62,136 nt of DNA from Clostridiales bacterium UBA4039 (GTDB taxonomy: Bacteria > Bacillota > Clostridia > Lachnospirales > Vallitaleaceae): NCBI GenBank assembly GCA_002382805.1, contig DGAD01000001.1, positions 1 through 62,136 on the forward strand, given 5' to 3'. How positions within the stretch are numbered: the first letter of the stretch is position 1; each line of letters opens with the position of its first letter. A program made the translations under genes and the position numbers. Shown here piece after piece: positions 37,770 to 46,802 of the stretch. The notes beneath the pieces were generated by a model, which was not told where the DNA came from, ran no database searches, and saw only the letters and a program-made list of their open reading frames with translations.

Positions 37770-39563
37770 ATGGCAAACGAAAAAATGCATGTATTGGTCT
37801 GTGGAGGAACGGGATGTCTTTCAGCTGAAGCAGAAGGAATTATCACAAATCTTAGAAGTTCTATAACAGCTGAAAACTTAGATGCAGATGTTCAAGTTCT
37901 TAAGACAGGATGTTTTGGATTTTGTGAAAAAGGACCGATTGTAAAAATATTACCAGACAATACATTTTATGTACAAGTTAAACCAGAAGATGCAGAAGAA
38001 ATTGTAAAAGAACACCTAGTAAAGGGAAGAAAAGTAGAACGTTTACTATATGTTGACCCAGATAAAAAAGTGATTATTTCTGATTCAAAGCATATGGACT
38101 TCTACAAAAAGCAAATGCGTATAGCATTGAGAAACTGTGGATTTGTTGATCCGGGAAATATTGATGAGTATATTGCTCGTGATGGATATATGGCACTTGG
38201 AAAAGCTATAACAGATATGACACCTGAGACCGTTATCCAAGAAATCAAAGATTCAGGTCTTCGTGGCCGAGGTGGTGGTGGATTCCCAACTGGATTGAAA
38301 TGGGAATTTGCACGTGGATACGATGCGGATCAAAAATATGTTATCTGTAATGCGGATGAAGGTGACCCAGGTGCATTTATGGACCGATCTATCCTTGAAG
38401 GTGACCCACATACGATTATTGAAGCAATGGCAATTTGCGGATATGCTATCGGTGCGTCCAAAGGTCGTGTATATATCCGTGCGGAGTACCCATTAGCGAT
38501 TAAACGTTTACAAGCAGCAATTGACGTTGCCCGTGAATATGGTCTACTTGGAGACAATATTTTAGAATCTGGATTTGATTTTGATATTGAACTTACATTA
38601 GGAGCAGGAGCTTTTGTATGTGGTGAAGAAACGGCGCTTATCCATTCTATGGAAGGTGAACGTGGAGAACCAACAACAAAACCACCATTCCCTGCAGAAT
38701 CAGGATATTGGGGCAAACCGACCAATGTAAATAACGTGGAGACATTTGCTAACGTACCTGTTATCTTACTAAAAGGTGCAGATTGGTTTAATAAAATTGG
38801 TACAGAAAAATCAAAAGGTACAAAAGTATTTGCATTAGCTGGAAAAATCAATAACGTTGGACTTATAGAAGTGCCAATGGGTACAACACTTCGTGAAGTT
38901 ATTTATGACATCGGTGGTGGCATAAAAGACGGTAAGAAATTTAAAGCCGTTCAAACCGGTGGACCATCAGGTGGATGTTTAACAGAAAAAGACTTAGATA
39001 CACCAATTGACTTTGATAACCTTATTGCAAAAGGATCCATGATGGGATCAGGCGGTATGATTGTTATGGACGAAGACGATTGTATGCCGGCAGTGGCTAA
39101 ATTCTATCTTGAATTTACAGAAGAAGAGTCTTGTGGAAAATGTACACCATGTCGCGTAGGAACTAAGCGTTTATCGGAGCTTCTTGAACTTATTTGTGCA
39201 GGAAAAGGTGAACTTCGCCACTTAGATGAAATGAAGCGTTTAAGTCGCGTTATTAAAGATACTGCTTTATGTGGATTGGGACAAACAGCTCCAAACCCTG
39301 TTTTATCAACATTAGATGCATTTTGGGATGAATATGTTGCACACGTTCAAGAAAAAACATGTCCAGCAGGCCAATGTAGCAGTCTAGTAAAATACATCAT
39401 CGATGAAGAAAAATGTATTGGATGTACAGCATGTGCACGTGTCTGTCCAGTTGGATGTATATCCGGAGAAGTGAAGAAACCACATGTGATTAATCAAGAT
39501 GAGTGTATTAAGTGTGGCGCATGTTACGATAAATGTAAATTCGATGCTATTTTTAAGCAATAG
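37770..39563 (+). CDS. hndC: NuoF-like flavin subunit of the hydrogenase (HndC/HydB)
   Basis: NAD(P)H-oxidising flavoprotein of 597 residues. An N-terminal thioredoxin-like [2Fe-2S] domain (CGGTGC, CFGFCEKGP) is followed by the FMN/NADH domain with GLRGRGGGGFPTG and CGEETALIHSMEGERGEP. A SLBB domain and a [4Fe-4S] site SCGKCTPCRVG come next, then two C-terminal ferredoxin clusters (CIGCTACARVCPVG, CIKCGACYDKC). The added N- and C-terminal iron-sulfur domains distinguish hydrogenase-type subunits from plain complex I NuoF. It is the presumed site of electron bifurcation with NADH and ferredoxin. Confidence 0.95.
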   Translation: MANEKMHVLVCGGTGCLSAEAEGIITNLRSSITAENLDADVQVLKTGCFGFCEKGPIVKILPDNTFYVQVKPEDAEEIVKEHLVKGRKVERLLYVDPDKKVIISDSKHMDFYKKQMRIALRNCGFVDPGNIDEYIARDGYMALGKAITDMTPETVIQEIKDSGLRGRGGGGFPTGLKWEFARGYDADQKYVICNADEGDPGAFMDRSILEGDPHTIIEAMAICGYAIGASKGRVYIRAEYPLAIKRLQAAIDVAREYGLLGDNILESGFDFDIELTLGAGAFVCGEETALIHSMEGERGEPTTKPPFPAESGYWGKPTNVNNVETFANVPVILLKGADWFNKIGTEKSKGTKVFALAGKINNVGLIEVPMGTTLREVIYDIGGGIKDGKKFKAVQTGGPSGGCLTEKDLDTPIDFDNLIAKGSMMGSGGMIVMDEDDCMPAVAKFYLEFTEEESCGKCTPCRVGTKRLSELLELICAGKGELRHLDEMKRLSRVIKDTALCGLGQTAPNPVLSTLDAFWDEYVAHVQEKTCPAGQCSSLVKYIIDEEKCIGCTACARVCPVGCISGEVKKPHVINQDECIKCGACYDKCKFDAIFKQ

Positions 39564-39589
39564 AAATAAAAGATAAAGGAGTGTACCCA

Positions 39590-41353
39590 ATGTCAGATAT
39601 TAAAATTACTATTGATGGTAAAGAGGTTACTGTTCCGGCTGGTAGCACAGTACTTGATGGGGCTAAAAAGCTTGGAATTCATATCCCTACTTTATGTCAT
39701 TTAGATTTACATGATACAAAAATGGTCAATCAATCCGCATCATGTCGTGTATGTGTGGTTGAAATTGATGGAAGAAGAAACTTGGCACCATCTTGTGCAA
39801 CCCCTGCTGTTGAAGGGATGGATATTCGAACAAATACTATTCGTGTAATGGAAGCTAGAAAAACTGTACTTGAACTTTTAGTTTCGGATCATCCAAAAGA
39901 TTGCTTGGCATGTGCAAAAGCTGGCGATTGTGAGCTACAAGATCTATCAGAGTTATGTGGATTAAGTGCAGATTCTATTTCAGGAACGGCTATGTCAACA
40001 TATAAAAAAGATTATTCTCCATCACTTATACGTGATATGGATAAATGTGTTATGTGTCGTCGATGTGAGACAATGTGTAATAATGTTCAAACAGTAGGAG
40101 CACTTTCGGCAATCAACCGTGGATTTGATGCTGTTGTTTCAGCTGCATTTGAATTACCAATGGAAGAAACAGTTTGTACACATTGCGGCCAATGTGTAGC
40201 GGTCTGTCCAACAGGTGCATTAACAGAGAATAACCAGACATGGAAAGTAGTAGAAGCATTAGCGGACCCAACTAAAACGGTAGTTGTACAAACAGCGCCT
40301 GCTGTTCGTGTAGCATTAGGTGAAGAGTTTGGACATGAACCAGGTACAATCTTTACAAATCAAATGGTTACTGCATTGCGTCAAATCGGATTCAACTACG
40401 TATTTGACACTGATTTTGCAGCGGACCTTACGATTATGGAAGAAGGAACAGAGTTACTTGGACGTCTACAAAATTACTTAGATGGAAAAGCAGAGCAGAC
40501 ATTGCCTATCTTAACATCATGTTGCCCTGCATGGGTTAACTTTGTAGAGAGCCAATTCCCAGAGCTTATTGATATTCCATCATCAGCTAAATCACCAATG
40601 CAAATGTTTGGTGCTGTGGCGAAAAGTTATTTTGCTGAGAAGCTTGAAGTTAAACGTGAAGACCTTGTGGTTGTATCTATTATGCCATGTTTGGCAAAAA
40701 AATATGAAGCGAGTCGTGATGAGTTTGCAGTGGATGGAAATCCAGATGTTGACTTGGTATTATCAACACGTGAATTAGCGGATCTTATTAAAAAATTAAA
40801 TATTGACCCAGACGAACTTGAAGCAAGTGAGTTTGATAATCCGTTAGGAATGTCAACAGGTGCTGGAGTTATCTTTGGATCAACAGGTGGAGTTATTGAA
40901 GCAGCGGTAAGAACTGCATATGAGCTTCGCACAGGTAAAACATTAGAACGTGTAGATTTTGAACAACTTCGAGGGTTCGATGGTGTACGTGTAGCTTCTG
41001 TTGCTATGGATGATGTAACGTTAAATATCGGAATTGCCCATGGTCTTGGTAATGCACGTGCTTTACTTGAAGAAATCCGTGATGGTAATCCAAGAGATAT
41101 TCATGCGATTGAAGTTATGGCATGTCCAGGTGGATGTATCGGTGGAGCCGGACAACCCTATCACCATGGAAATGCAGAAATCATTAAAGCACGTCAAGAT
41201 GCGATCTATGAAATTGACAAGAATATGCCATTACGTAAATCTCATGAAAACCCTGCAATTATTGAGTTGTATGAGACTTATTTAGATAAACCGATGAGTG
41301 AAAAAGCACATCATTTACTCCATACGGCATATTCTGTTAAAGAAAAAGTATAA
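39590..41353 (+). CDS. hydA: [FeFe] hydrogenase catalytic subunit
   Basis: Evolves or oxidises H2 at an H-cluster. ATG 39590 follows AAAGGAG; the in-frame GTG 39581 overlaps that site. The 587 residues begin with a plant-type [2Fe-2S] domain (CRVCVVE, CATP), then a His-ligated cluster (HPKDCLACAKAGDCELQ) and two [4Fe-4S] clusters (CVMCRRCETMC, CTHCGQCVAVCPTG). The three H-cluster motifs are TSCCPAW (about 310), MPCLAKKYE (about 364) and MACPGGCIGGAGQP (about 511). All Cys ligands are present, so it should be active if the maturases HydEFG exist elsewhere. Length and domain order are those of multimeric, NADH/ferredoxin-linked enzymes. Confidence 0.96.
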   Translation: MSDIKITIDGKEVTVPAGSTVLDGAKKLGIHIPTLCHLDLHDTKMVNQSASCRVCVVEIDGRRNLAPSCATPAVEGMDIRTNTIRVMEARKTVLELLVSDHPKDCLACAKAGDCELQDLSELCGLSADSISGTAMSTYKKDYSPSLIRDMDKCVMCRRCETMCNNVQTVGALSAINRGFDAVVSAAFELPMEETVCTHCGQCVAVCPTGALTENNQTWKVVEALADPTKTVVVQTAPAVRVALGEEFGHEPGTIFTNQMVTALRQIGFNYVFDTDFAADLTIMEEGTELLGRLQNYLDGKAEQTLPILTSCCPAWVNFVESQFPELIDIPSSAKSPMQMFGAVAKSYFAEKLEVKREDLVVVSIMPCLAKKYEASRDEFAVDGNPDVDLVLSTRELADLIKKLNIDPDELEASEFDNPLGMSTGAGVIFGSTGGVIEAAVRTAYELRTGKTLERVDFEQLRGFDGVRVASVAMDDVTLNIGIAHGLGNARALLEEIRDGNPRDIHAIEVMACPGGCIGGAGQPYHHGNAEIIKARQDAIYEIDKNMPLRKSHENPAIIELYETYLDKPMSEKAHHLLHTAYSVKEKV

Positions 41354-41387
41354 TTTAATTATAATGTAAAGTAGTCTATGTATATTG

Positions 41388-41424
41388 AAGTTGCATCTGT
41401 AGAAAATGGCAGATGCAACTTTTC
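41388..41424 (+). terminator. Terminator of the hydrogenase operon
   Basis: A perfect 12-bp stem (41388-41399 with 41410-41421) and 10-nt loop are followed by TTTCT. Eleven bases of its left arm, GTTGCATCTGT, also occur in the right arm of the argF terminator. Confidence 0.85.
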
Positions 41425-41482
41425 TATATAAAAAAAAGGAATTTTGAAAGTTATGGAGAATATGTATGTATTAGATAATATA

Positions 41483-41516
41483 GAATATTTTTCGAAAAGT
41501 ATAGTGAAAAATATTC
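41483..41516. promoter_or_regulatory. Perfect 11-bp inverted repeat before the hpf ribosome site
   Basis: GAATATTTTTC (41483-41493) and GAAAAATATTC (41506-41516) are perfect inverted repeats around 12 bases. The right arm ends 1 base before the ribosome site GGAAGGAG (41518-41525). It could be a DNA operator or an mRNA leader hairpin. Confidence 0.6.
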
Positions 41517-41534
41517 CGGAAGGAGTTGTTATTT

Positions 41535-42068
41535 ATGCGTTATGTAATTACAGGGAAAAACTTTGAGGTAACCGAACCACTTCGAAATATTTCAGAAGAA
41601 AAGATTAGCAAGTTAGAGAAGTATTTTACGTCGGAAACGACAGCAAATATAACGATGAGTGTCGTAAGAAAGCAACATCGAATCGAGGTAACGATTCCAT
41701 TGAAAGGTACTGTTATTCGTGCAGAAGAAAATGCAGAGAATATGTATGCAGCTATTGATCTTGTTGTAGACAAGCTAGAACGTCAGCTTGTAAAGCACCG
41801 ACACAAGTTAATTGATCGTCATCGACATAGTGGTTCATTTAGAAGTGCATTCCTTGATGCTGAGCCAGATCTTCAAGAAGAAGAAGGTCCAAAAATTGTT
41901 CGTACAAAGCGATTTGCAGTTAAACCAATGGATGCAGAAGAAGCGTGTATGGAACTTGAATTATTAGGACATGATTTCTTTGTATTTAGAAATGCAGATA
42001 CAGAAGAAGTCAATGTCGTATACAAACGTAAAAATGGTGATTTTGGCTTGATTGAGCCAGAAGCATAA
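41535..42068 (+). CDS. hpf: Long-form ribosome hibernation-promoting factor
   Basis: Binds the 30S subunit and joins ribosomes into inactive 100S dimers in stationary phase or stress. I take ATG 41535, 9 bases after GGAAGGAG; the in-frame TTG 41526 lies too close. The 177 residues have an N-terminal S30AE domain (MRYVITGKNFEVTEPLR to about 100), a linker, and a C-terminal dimerisation domain (VRTKRFAVKPMDAEEACMEL to the end). The second domain marks the long form found in Firmicutes. It is monocistronic, with a dyad at the leader and a terminator after it. Confidence 0.95.
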   Translation: MRYVITGKNFEVTEPLRNISEEKISKLEKYFTSETTANITMSVVRKQHRIEVTIPLKGTVIRAEENAENMYAAIDLVVDKLERQLVKHRHKLIDRHRHSGSFRSAFLDAEPDLQEEEGPKIVRTKRFAVKPMDAEEACMELELLGHDFFVFRNADTEEVNVVYKRKNGDFGLIEPEA

Positions 42069-42093
42069 GCAAAATATGGAATTAAGATATAGA

Positions 42094-42123
42094 GAAGATG
42101 GTTGCTTGCAACCATCTTTTTTT
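42094..42123 (+). terminator. hpf terminator
   Basis: A perfect 10-bp stem (42094-42103 with 42108-42117) closes a CTTG tetraloop and is followed by a T-run. Confidence 0.92.
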
Positions 42124-42161
42124 AGTCAGAATATTGATTGACATAATTCTATCAATTCAAT

Positions 42162-42277
42162 AAATCCACAGATAAAAGAGTAAAAAAAGTGCCAAAAATA
42201 GGGTTATGCACAGAGTTAGACACACTATCCACAGAAATAATACGAGAAAATTATGTAAACCTAGAAACTTATCCACA
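42162..42277 (+). promoter_or_regulatory. Cluster of four DnaA-box-like motifs upstream of secA
   Basis: All four are on the + strand: AAATCCACA (42162), TTATGCACA (42204), CTATCCACA (42225) and the consensus TTATCCACA (42269). Three differ from TTATCCACA by at most one base; the first differs by two. Start-to-start distances are 42, 21 and 44 bases, close to 4, 2 and 4 helical turns. Three of the four continue as CACAGA. The 320 bases between the hpf terminator and secA hold no gene. Confidence 0.6.
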
Positions 42278-42362
42278 GAAGCTTAGGGAAGAAAGTAGAA
42301 AATTAATACCATTTTTATAGGATGTTGCGGACTTTTGTGTTAAAATACAAGCAATACATGAT

Positions 42363-42381
42363 TTCAAGAAAGTGTCTTGAA
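42363..42381. promoter_or_regulatory. Dyad overlapping the secA -35 box
   Basis: TTCAAGA (42363-42369) and TCTTGAA (42375-42381) are perfect inverted repeats 5 bases apart. The right arm overlaps the -35 box TTGAAG (42377-42382), a typical place for a repressor site. Confidence 0.5.
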
Positions 42382-42405
42382 GGACCTACTGTAAAATGAT
42401 ACAAT
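42377..42405 (+). promoter_or_regulatory. secA-prfB promoter
   Basis: TTGAAG (42377-42382), a 17-bp spacer and TACAAT (42400-42405) with TG one base upstream of the -10. Confidence 0.65.
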
Positions 42406-42444
42406 AGAGTAATGTAAAAATAGTTAAATTGGAAGGTGGACAAG

Positions 42445-45042
42445 ATGGGGATTATTGAGAAAATCTTCGGAACCCATAGTGAAAGAGAATTAAAGCGAAT
42501 TTACCCAATAGTTGATCAGATAGAAGCGTTAGAGCCGAAAATGATTGATTTGACCGATGAAGAGTTAAAGGCAAAAACAGAGGAATTCCGTGGACGTATC
42601 CATGAAGGAGAAGCACTGGATTCTATCATGGTTGAAGCATTTGCGGTTGTTCGAGAGGCGGCAAAGAGAGTTTTAGGCTTACGACCATACAGAGTACAGT
42701 TGGTCGGAGCTGTTGTCTTACATCAAGGGCGTATTGCAGAGATGAAAACAGGTGAAGGTAAAACATTAGTTGCACCTATCGCGGCATATTTAAATGCACT
42801 CGAAGGAAAAGGTGTACATGTTGTAACCGTCAATGATTATCTTGCTACACGTGATGCTGAATGGATGGGAGAAGTATTTAATTTTCTAGGGTTAACAGTA
42901 GGTGTTATTGTCAACGGATTAAATCATGAAGAACGACAAGCTGCGTACCGTTGTGACATTACCTATGGAACGAATAATGAATTTGGTTTCGACTACTTAC
43001 GGGATAATATGGTTATATTTGAACGAGAGATGGTTCAAAGACCGTTAAACTATGCAATCATCGATGAGGTTGACTCCGTATTAATTGATGAAGCAAGAAC
43101 ACCGTTGATAATATCTGGAAGCAGTAGTAAGTCAACACACCTTTATCAACAAGCACACATGCTTGCTCAACGTTTAAAAGAAGGACGAGTATTAGGAGAA
43201 GTAACCAAGTTAAGTGCACTTCTTAATGAAGATATTGAAGAAGAAGGCGACTACGTTATCGATGAGAAAACGAAAAATGCTACGCTGACAGCAGATGGTG
43301 TGAAGCGGGTTGAAGAGTATTTTCAAATTGATAACTTAGCGGATCCGGAAAATATGGAGATACAACATCATATTAATCTTGCATTAAAGGCATTAAAATT
43401 AATGCACCGAGATAAAGACTATGTCATCAAAGACGATGAAATAGTCATCGTTGATGAATTTACAGGGCGTTTAATGCCGGGGCGACGTTATTCTAATGGT
43501 CTGCATCAAGCGATTGAAGCCAAGGAAAATGTGAAGGTTAAACGGGAAAGTAAGACACTAGCAACGATTACATTCCAAAATTACTTCAACCGTTATGAAA
43601 AAAAATCAGGTATGACAGGTACGGCGTTAACGGAAGAAGAAGAATTCCGTTCCATTTATGGTATGGATGTTATCGTCATACCAACGAACCGTCCGATTGC
43701 AAGAAAAGACCACAATGATGTGGTATATAAAAGTGTTGCAGAAAAATATCGTGCCATTGCAAAAGAAGTGGTTGCGTGCCATCAAAAAGGGCAACCTGTT
43801 CTTGTGGGAACAGTCAGTATAGAGTCGTCAGAAGATTTAAGCAAAACCCTAAAACGCGAAGGCGTTCCACATAAAGTGCTAAATGCAAAGTTTCATGAGC
43901 GAGAGGCAGAAATTGTTGCACAAGCCGGACAGCTCGGCGCGGTAACCATTGCGACAAATATGGCGGGACGTGGTACCGACATCAAGCTTGGAGAAGGGGT
44001 TAAAGAAGCAGGAGGCCTTAAAATCATTGGTACAGAGCGTCATGAGTCACGACGTATTGATAATCAGCTTCGAGGACGTGCAGGACGTCAAGGAGATCCG
44101 GGTGAATCACGCTTCTTCATTTCTTTGGAAGATGAATTGATGCGCCTATTTGGTTCAGACAAAATGAAAAATACAGTCGAACGTTTAGGATTACCGGATG
44201 ATGAACCAATATCAGCGGGAATTCTATCCAACCGTATTGAAGATGCTCAACGTAAAGTGGAGGGCAATAACTTTGGTATACGTAAACGTTTATTAGACTA
44301 TGACCAAGTCATGAATGAGCAACGTGAGATTATCTATGAAGAACGGTTAAAAGTTCTTAAAGGAGAAAGTATGCGTTCAATCATTTTAAAAATGGTTGAT
44401 GATATTATTGAACGTAATGTTAATGCCCATTCGAATGGTATGGATCATATGGATGAGTGGGATTTAATGGGACTTCGAGAATCCTTGACAAAAATCATTC
44501 CGTTCCCAAATTTTAACTTTGATGAAAAAACACGAGATACCATGACAAAAGAAAAATTCATCGAGTTATTGCAAGAGCTTGCACATAAAATGTATGAAGC
44601 CAAAGAAAAAGAATTCGATGAACCGGAGATGATGCGTGAACCTGAACGGGTAATACTACTTCGTGCAATCGATCAAAAGTGGATGGACCATATTGACAAT
44701 ATGGATCAAATGCGCCAAGGAATCAATTTAGTGGCATTTGGACAAAGAGATCCGCTAGTTGAATATAAACTTGTTGGCTTTGATATGTTTGATGATATGA
44801 TTGAAAGTATTCAAGAAGATACTGTGCGTATACTTTATCGCATTGCACCACGTAACAAAATTGAACGTGAACGTGTTGCTAAGAACATATCTACTAATCG
44901 TGGTGAAGAAGCAGCGAAAAAAACAGTGAAGCACACAGGTAGAAAACTAGGAAGAAATGAACCGTGTCATTGCGGTAGCGGAAAAAAATACAAGCAATGT
45001 CATGGTCCCTCAGAAAATTATAACTACCGTATAGAAGAATAA
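42445..45042 (+). CDS. secA: Preprotein translocase ATPase SecA
   Basis: Motor that pushes preproteins through SecYEG. ATG 42445 follows GGAAGGTGG; the in-frame GTG 42436 is part of that site. The 865 residues contain Walker A GEGKT (about 103-107), [19 protein letters not shown], the second nucleotide-binding fold with [17 protein letters not shown], and the helical scaffold and wing. The C-terminal zinc site [17 protein letters not shown] normally contacts SecB or ribosomes and lipid. This is the housekeeping SecA by length and tail. prfB follows after 20 bases, the usual Firmicutes order. Confidence 0.97.
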   Translation: MGIIEKIFGTHSERELKRIYPIVDQIEALEPKMIDLTDEELKAKTEEFRGRIHEGEALDSIMVEAFAVVREAAKRVLGLRPYRVQLVGAVVLHQGRIAEMKTGEGKTLVAPIAAYLNALEGKGVHVVTVNDYLATRDAEWMGEVFNFLGLTVGVIVNGLNHEERQAAYRCDITYGTNNEFGFDYLRDNMVIFEREMVQRPLNYAIIDEVDSVLIDEARTPLIISGSSSKSTHLYQQAHMLAQRLKEGRVLGEVTKLSALLNEDIEEEGDYVIDEKTKNATLTADGVKRVEEYFQIDNLADPENMEIQHHINLALKALKLMHRDKDYVIKDDEIVIVDEFTGRLMPGRRYSNGLHQAIEAKENVKVKRESKTLATITFQNYFNRYEKKSGMTGTALTEEEEFRSIYGMDVIVIPTNRPIARKDHNDVVYKSVAEKYRAIAKEVVACHQKGQPVLVGTVSIESSEDLSKTLKREGVPHKVLNAKFHEREAEIVAQAGQLGAVTIATNMAGRGTDIKLGEGVKEAGGLKIIGTERHESRRIDNQLRGRAGRQGDPGESRFFISLEDELMRLFGSDKMKNTVERLGLPDDEPISAGILSNRIEDAQRKVEGNNFGIRKRLLDYDQVMNEQREIIYEERLKVLKGESMRSIILKMVDDIIERNVNAHSNGMDHMDEWDLMGLRESLTKIIPFPNFNFDEKTRDTMTKEKFIELLQELAHKMYEAKEKEFDEPEMMREPERVILLRAIDQKWMDHIDNMDQMRQGINLVAFGQRDPLVEYKLVGFDMFDDMIESIQEDTVRILYRIAPRNKIERERVAKNISTNRGEEAAKKTVKHTGRKLGRNEPCHCGSGKKYKQCHGPSENYNYRIEE

Positions 45043-45062
45043 CTATTGAAAGAGGTGATTTA

Positions 45063-46173
45063 ATGTTAGCTTTAGAACAAGTCAAACAGGAATTGCAAAG
45101 GTATGAAGTGAAATTAGATGAAATGAGTGTTTCACTTTGACTTATTTAATGTTAAAATAAAAATAGAAACGATAGAAAATGAAATGGCCCGTGAAGATTT
45201 TTGGGATGATCCTGAAAAGTCACAAGAAGAGATGAAGGCTTTGAAGGGCCTTAAAGATAAGGTGGCGTCCTTTGAACTACTTTCAGAGGCCTATGACGAT
45301 GTACAAACAATGATTAGCATCGCTGAAGAAGAGGATGACGACAGCTTAGTTGAAGAAATTAAATCTATGGCAGAACACTTTTTTAAGCAATATGAAACCC
45401 TCCGCATTGATACGTTACTCTCAGGTCCTTATGATCGTAACAATGCAATTGTGTCGCTTCATGCAGGCGCTGGTGGGACAGAGTCCTGTGATTGGGTGAG
45501 TATGCTCTATCGTATGTATTTAAAGTGGGCAGATAAAAAAGAATATAAAACAGAAGTTCTGGACTATTTGGACGGAGATGAAGCAGGGATAAAATCGGTG
45601 ACCTTTCAGATATCCGGCGAAAATGCCTATGGATATCTAAAAGCGGAAAAAGGGGTTCACCGTTTGGTGCGCATCTCTCCCTTTGACTCCTCAGGAAGAC
45701 GTCATACGTCTTTTGCATCCTGTGATGTTCTCCCGGAGATAGATGATTCTATTGAATTAGATATTCCTGATGATGAACTACGTATAGACACCTATCGGGC
45801 AAGTGGTGCCGGAGGGCAGCACATTAATAAAACAGATTCAGCAATACGTATAACCCATATTCCGACCAATACGGTGGTACAATGTCAAAATGAACGATCC
45901 CAACATAAAAATAAAGATAAAGCAATGTCCATGCTTAAAGCAAAGTTATTAGAACTTAAGCAAATTGAACAACAAGAAGAAATGAAAGAAATTCGCGGTG
46001 AAGTTAAAGAAATCGGTTGGGGAAGCCAAATCCGTTCATATGTCATGCATCCGTATAATATGGTCAAAGATCATCGAACGAGTGTAGAGACCGGGAATGT
46101 TAATGCCGTTATGGATGGCGATATTGACGCATTTATCAATGGCTATTTAATTTGGCTAACAACAGATCAATAA
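45063..46173 (+). CDS. prfB: Peptide chain release factor 2, with programmed +1 frameshift
   Basis: Recognises UGA and UAA stops. Translation starts at ATG 45063 after AGAGGTGAT. Codon 26 is an in-frame TGA (45138-45140) in the canonical slip site CTTTGAC; a +1 shift continues in the frame from GAC 45139 to 46173. The total is 369 residues. The anticodon-like SPF is at 205-207, GGQ at 250-252 and Ala at 246; I recall the same numbering for E. coli. This is autoregulation, not a broken gene. The AGGGGG stimulator normally just upstream of CTT is absent (AGTGTT instead). Confidence 0.96.
45135..45141 (+). other. RF2 programmed +1 frameshift site
   Basis: CTTTGAC: the ribosome pauses at TGA when RF2 is scarce and slips from CTT to TTT, restoring the frame. 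This links the RF2 level to its own synthesis. Confidence 0.95.
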
Positions 46174-46208
46174 TATATTATATCTCAAATTTAAAGGAGG
46201 AAAAAACA

Positions 46209-46670
46209 ATGGCTTCATTACAGCAAGTAATTTTCAAACTTGATCATGAGGAATATGGTTTGAATATTATGCAGGTTAATGGTATTGAGAAGTATCAAGA
46301 AGTTGTTAAGGTACCAAACTCACCTAAATATATTGAAGGGATTATCAACCTTAGAGGCGAGGTATTGCCAATCTATAGTCTAAGAAAAAAATTTAACCTT
46401 GAAGAAAAAGAGGTTAATGAAGACACAAAAATCATCGTTGTTAATACCAATGACATGATGATAGGATTTGTTGTGGACTCGGTTTCCGAGATTTTACAGA
46501 TTGAAGAAGATAGTATTGAACAGGCGCCTAAAATTGTAACAGGAGTTAATCGTAAATATATCAAAAGCGTTGCAAAACAAGAAGAACGCATGATTATATT
46601 AATTGACATTGATCTTATTGTTTCGGATGAAGAAAAAGCAGAATTAGAAGAAGTTATTGTCGAAGCTTAA
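46209..46670 (+). CDS. cheW: CheW-type chemotaxis adaptor
   Basis: Couples chemoreceptors to the CheA kinase. The real start is ATG 46209 after AAAGGAGG (46193-46200); the reading frame upstream overlaps prfB and is not coding. The 153 residues form one CheW domain (QQVIFKLDHEEYGLNIMQV, INLRGEVLPIYSLRKKF, IGFVVDSVSEILQI, IILIDIDLI). No CheA, CheY or receptor gene is adjacent; the chemoreceptor at 176-2464 is a possible client. It is followed by its own terminator. It could instead serve a non-motility array. Confidence 0.93.
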   Translation: MASLQQVIFKLDHEEYGLNIMQVNGIEKYQEVVKVPNSPKYIEGIINLRGEVLPIYSLRKKFNLEEKEVNEDTKIIVVNTNDMMIGFVVDSVSEILQIEEDSIEQAPKIVTGVNRKYIKSVAKQEERMIILIDIDLIVSDEEKAELEEVIVEA

Positions 46671-46687
46671 TCGTTACATAAGTGATA

Positions 46688-46719
46688 AAAGGATAATGCT
46701 AAACTGTTATCCTTTTTTT
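46688..46719 (+). terminator. cheW terminator
   Basis: A 9-bp stem (AAAGGATAA with TTATCCTTT) and 10-nt loop are followed by a T-run to 46719. Confidence 0.88.
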
Positions 46720-46720
46720 C

Positions 46721-46749
46721 TTGCAATAAATTTGTAGATATGATATTAT
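46721..46749 (+). promoter_or_regulatory. Promoter of the aspartate-family operon
   Basis: TTGCAA (46721-46726), a 17-bp spacer and TATTAT (46744-46749) preceded by TATGA. The stretch TATGATATTAT is identical to that of the first tRNA promoter and of the rRNA promoter in this window. Confidence 0.75.
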
Positions 46750-46802
46750 CTTTCTAGTAAATACAAATGTTTCTGACAAAAATACAAAATGAGGTGAAAG
46801 TT

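Noticed and set aside
38330..38851. 173-codon minus-strand frame opposite the hydrogenase flavin subunit
   Set aside because: Shadow of a strongly conserved gene in codon-biased sequence; no ribosome site or motif.
42125..42444. oriC
   Set aside because: DnaA boxes are present, but there is no dnaA, dnaN, rpmH or AT-rich unwinding region beside them; kept only as a DnaA-box cluster.
45063..46173. In-frame stop in prfB, as in a pseudogene
   Set aside because: The stop lies in the known RF2 slip site CTTTGAC and the rest of the protein is intact, so it is programmed frameshifting.
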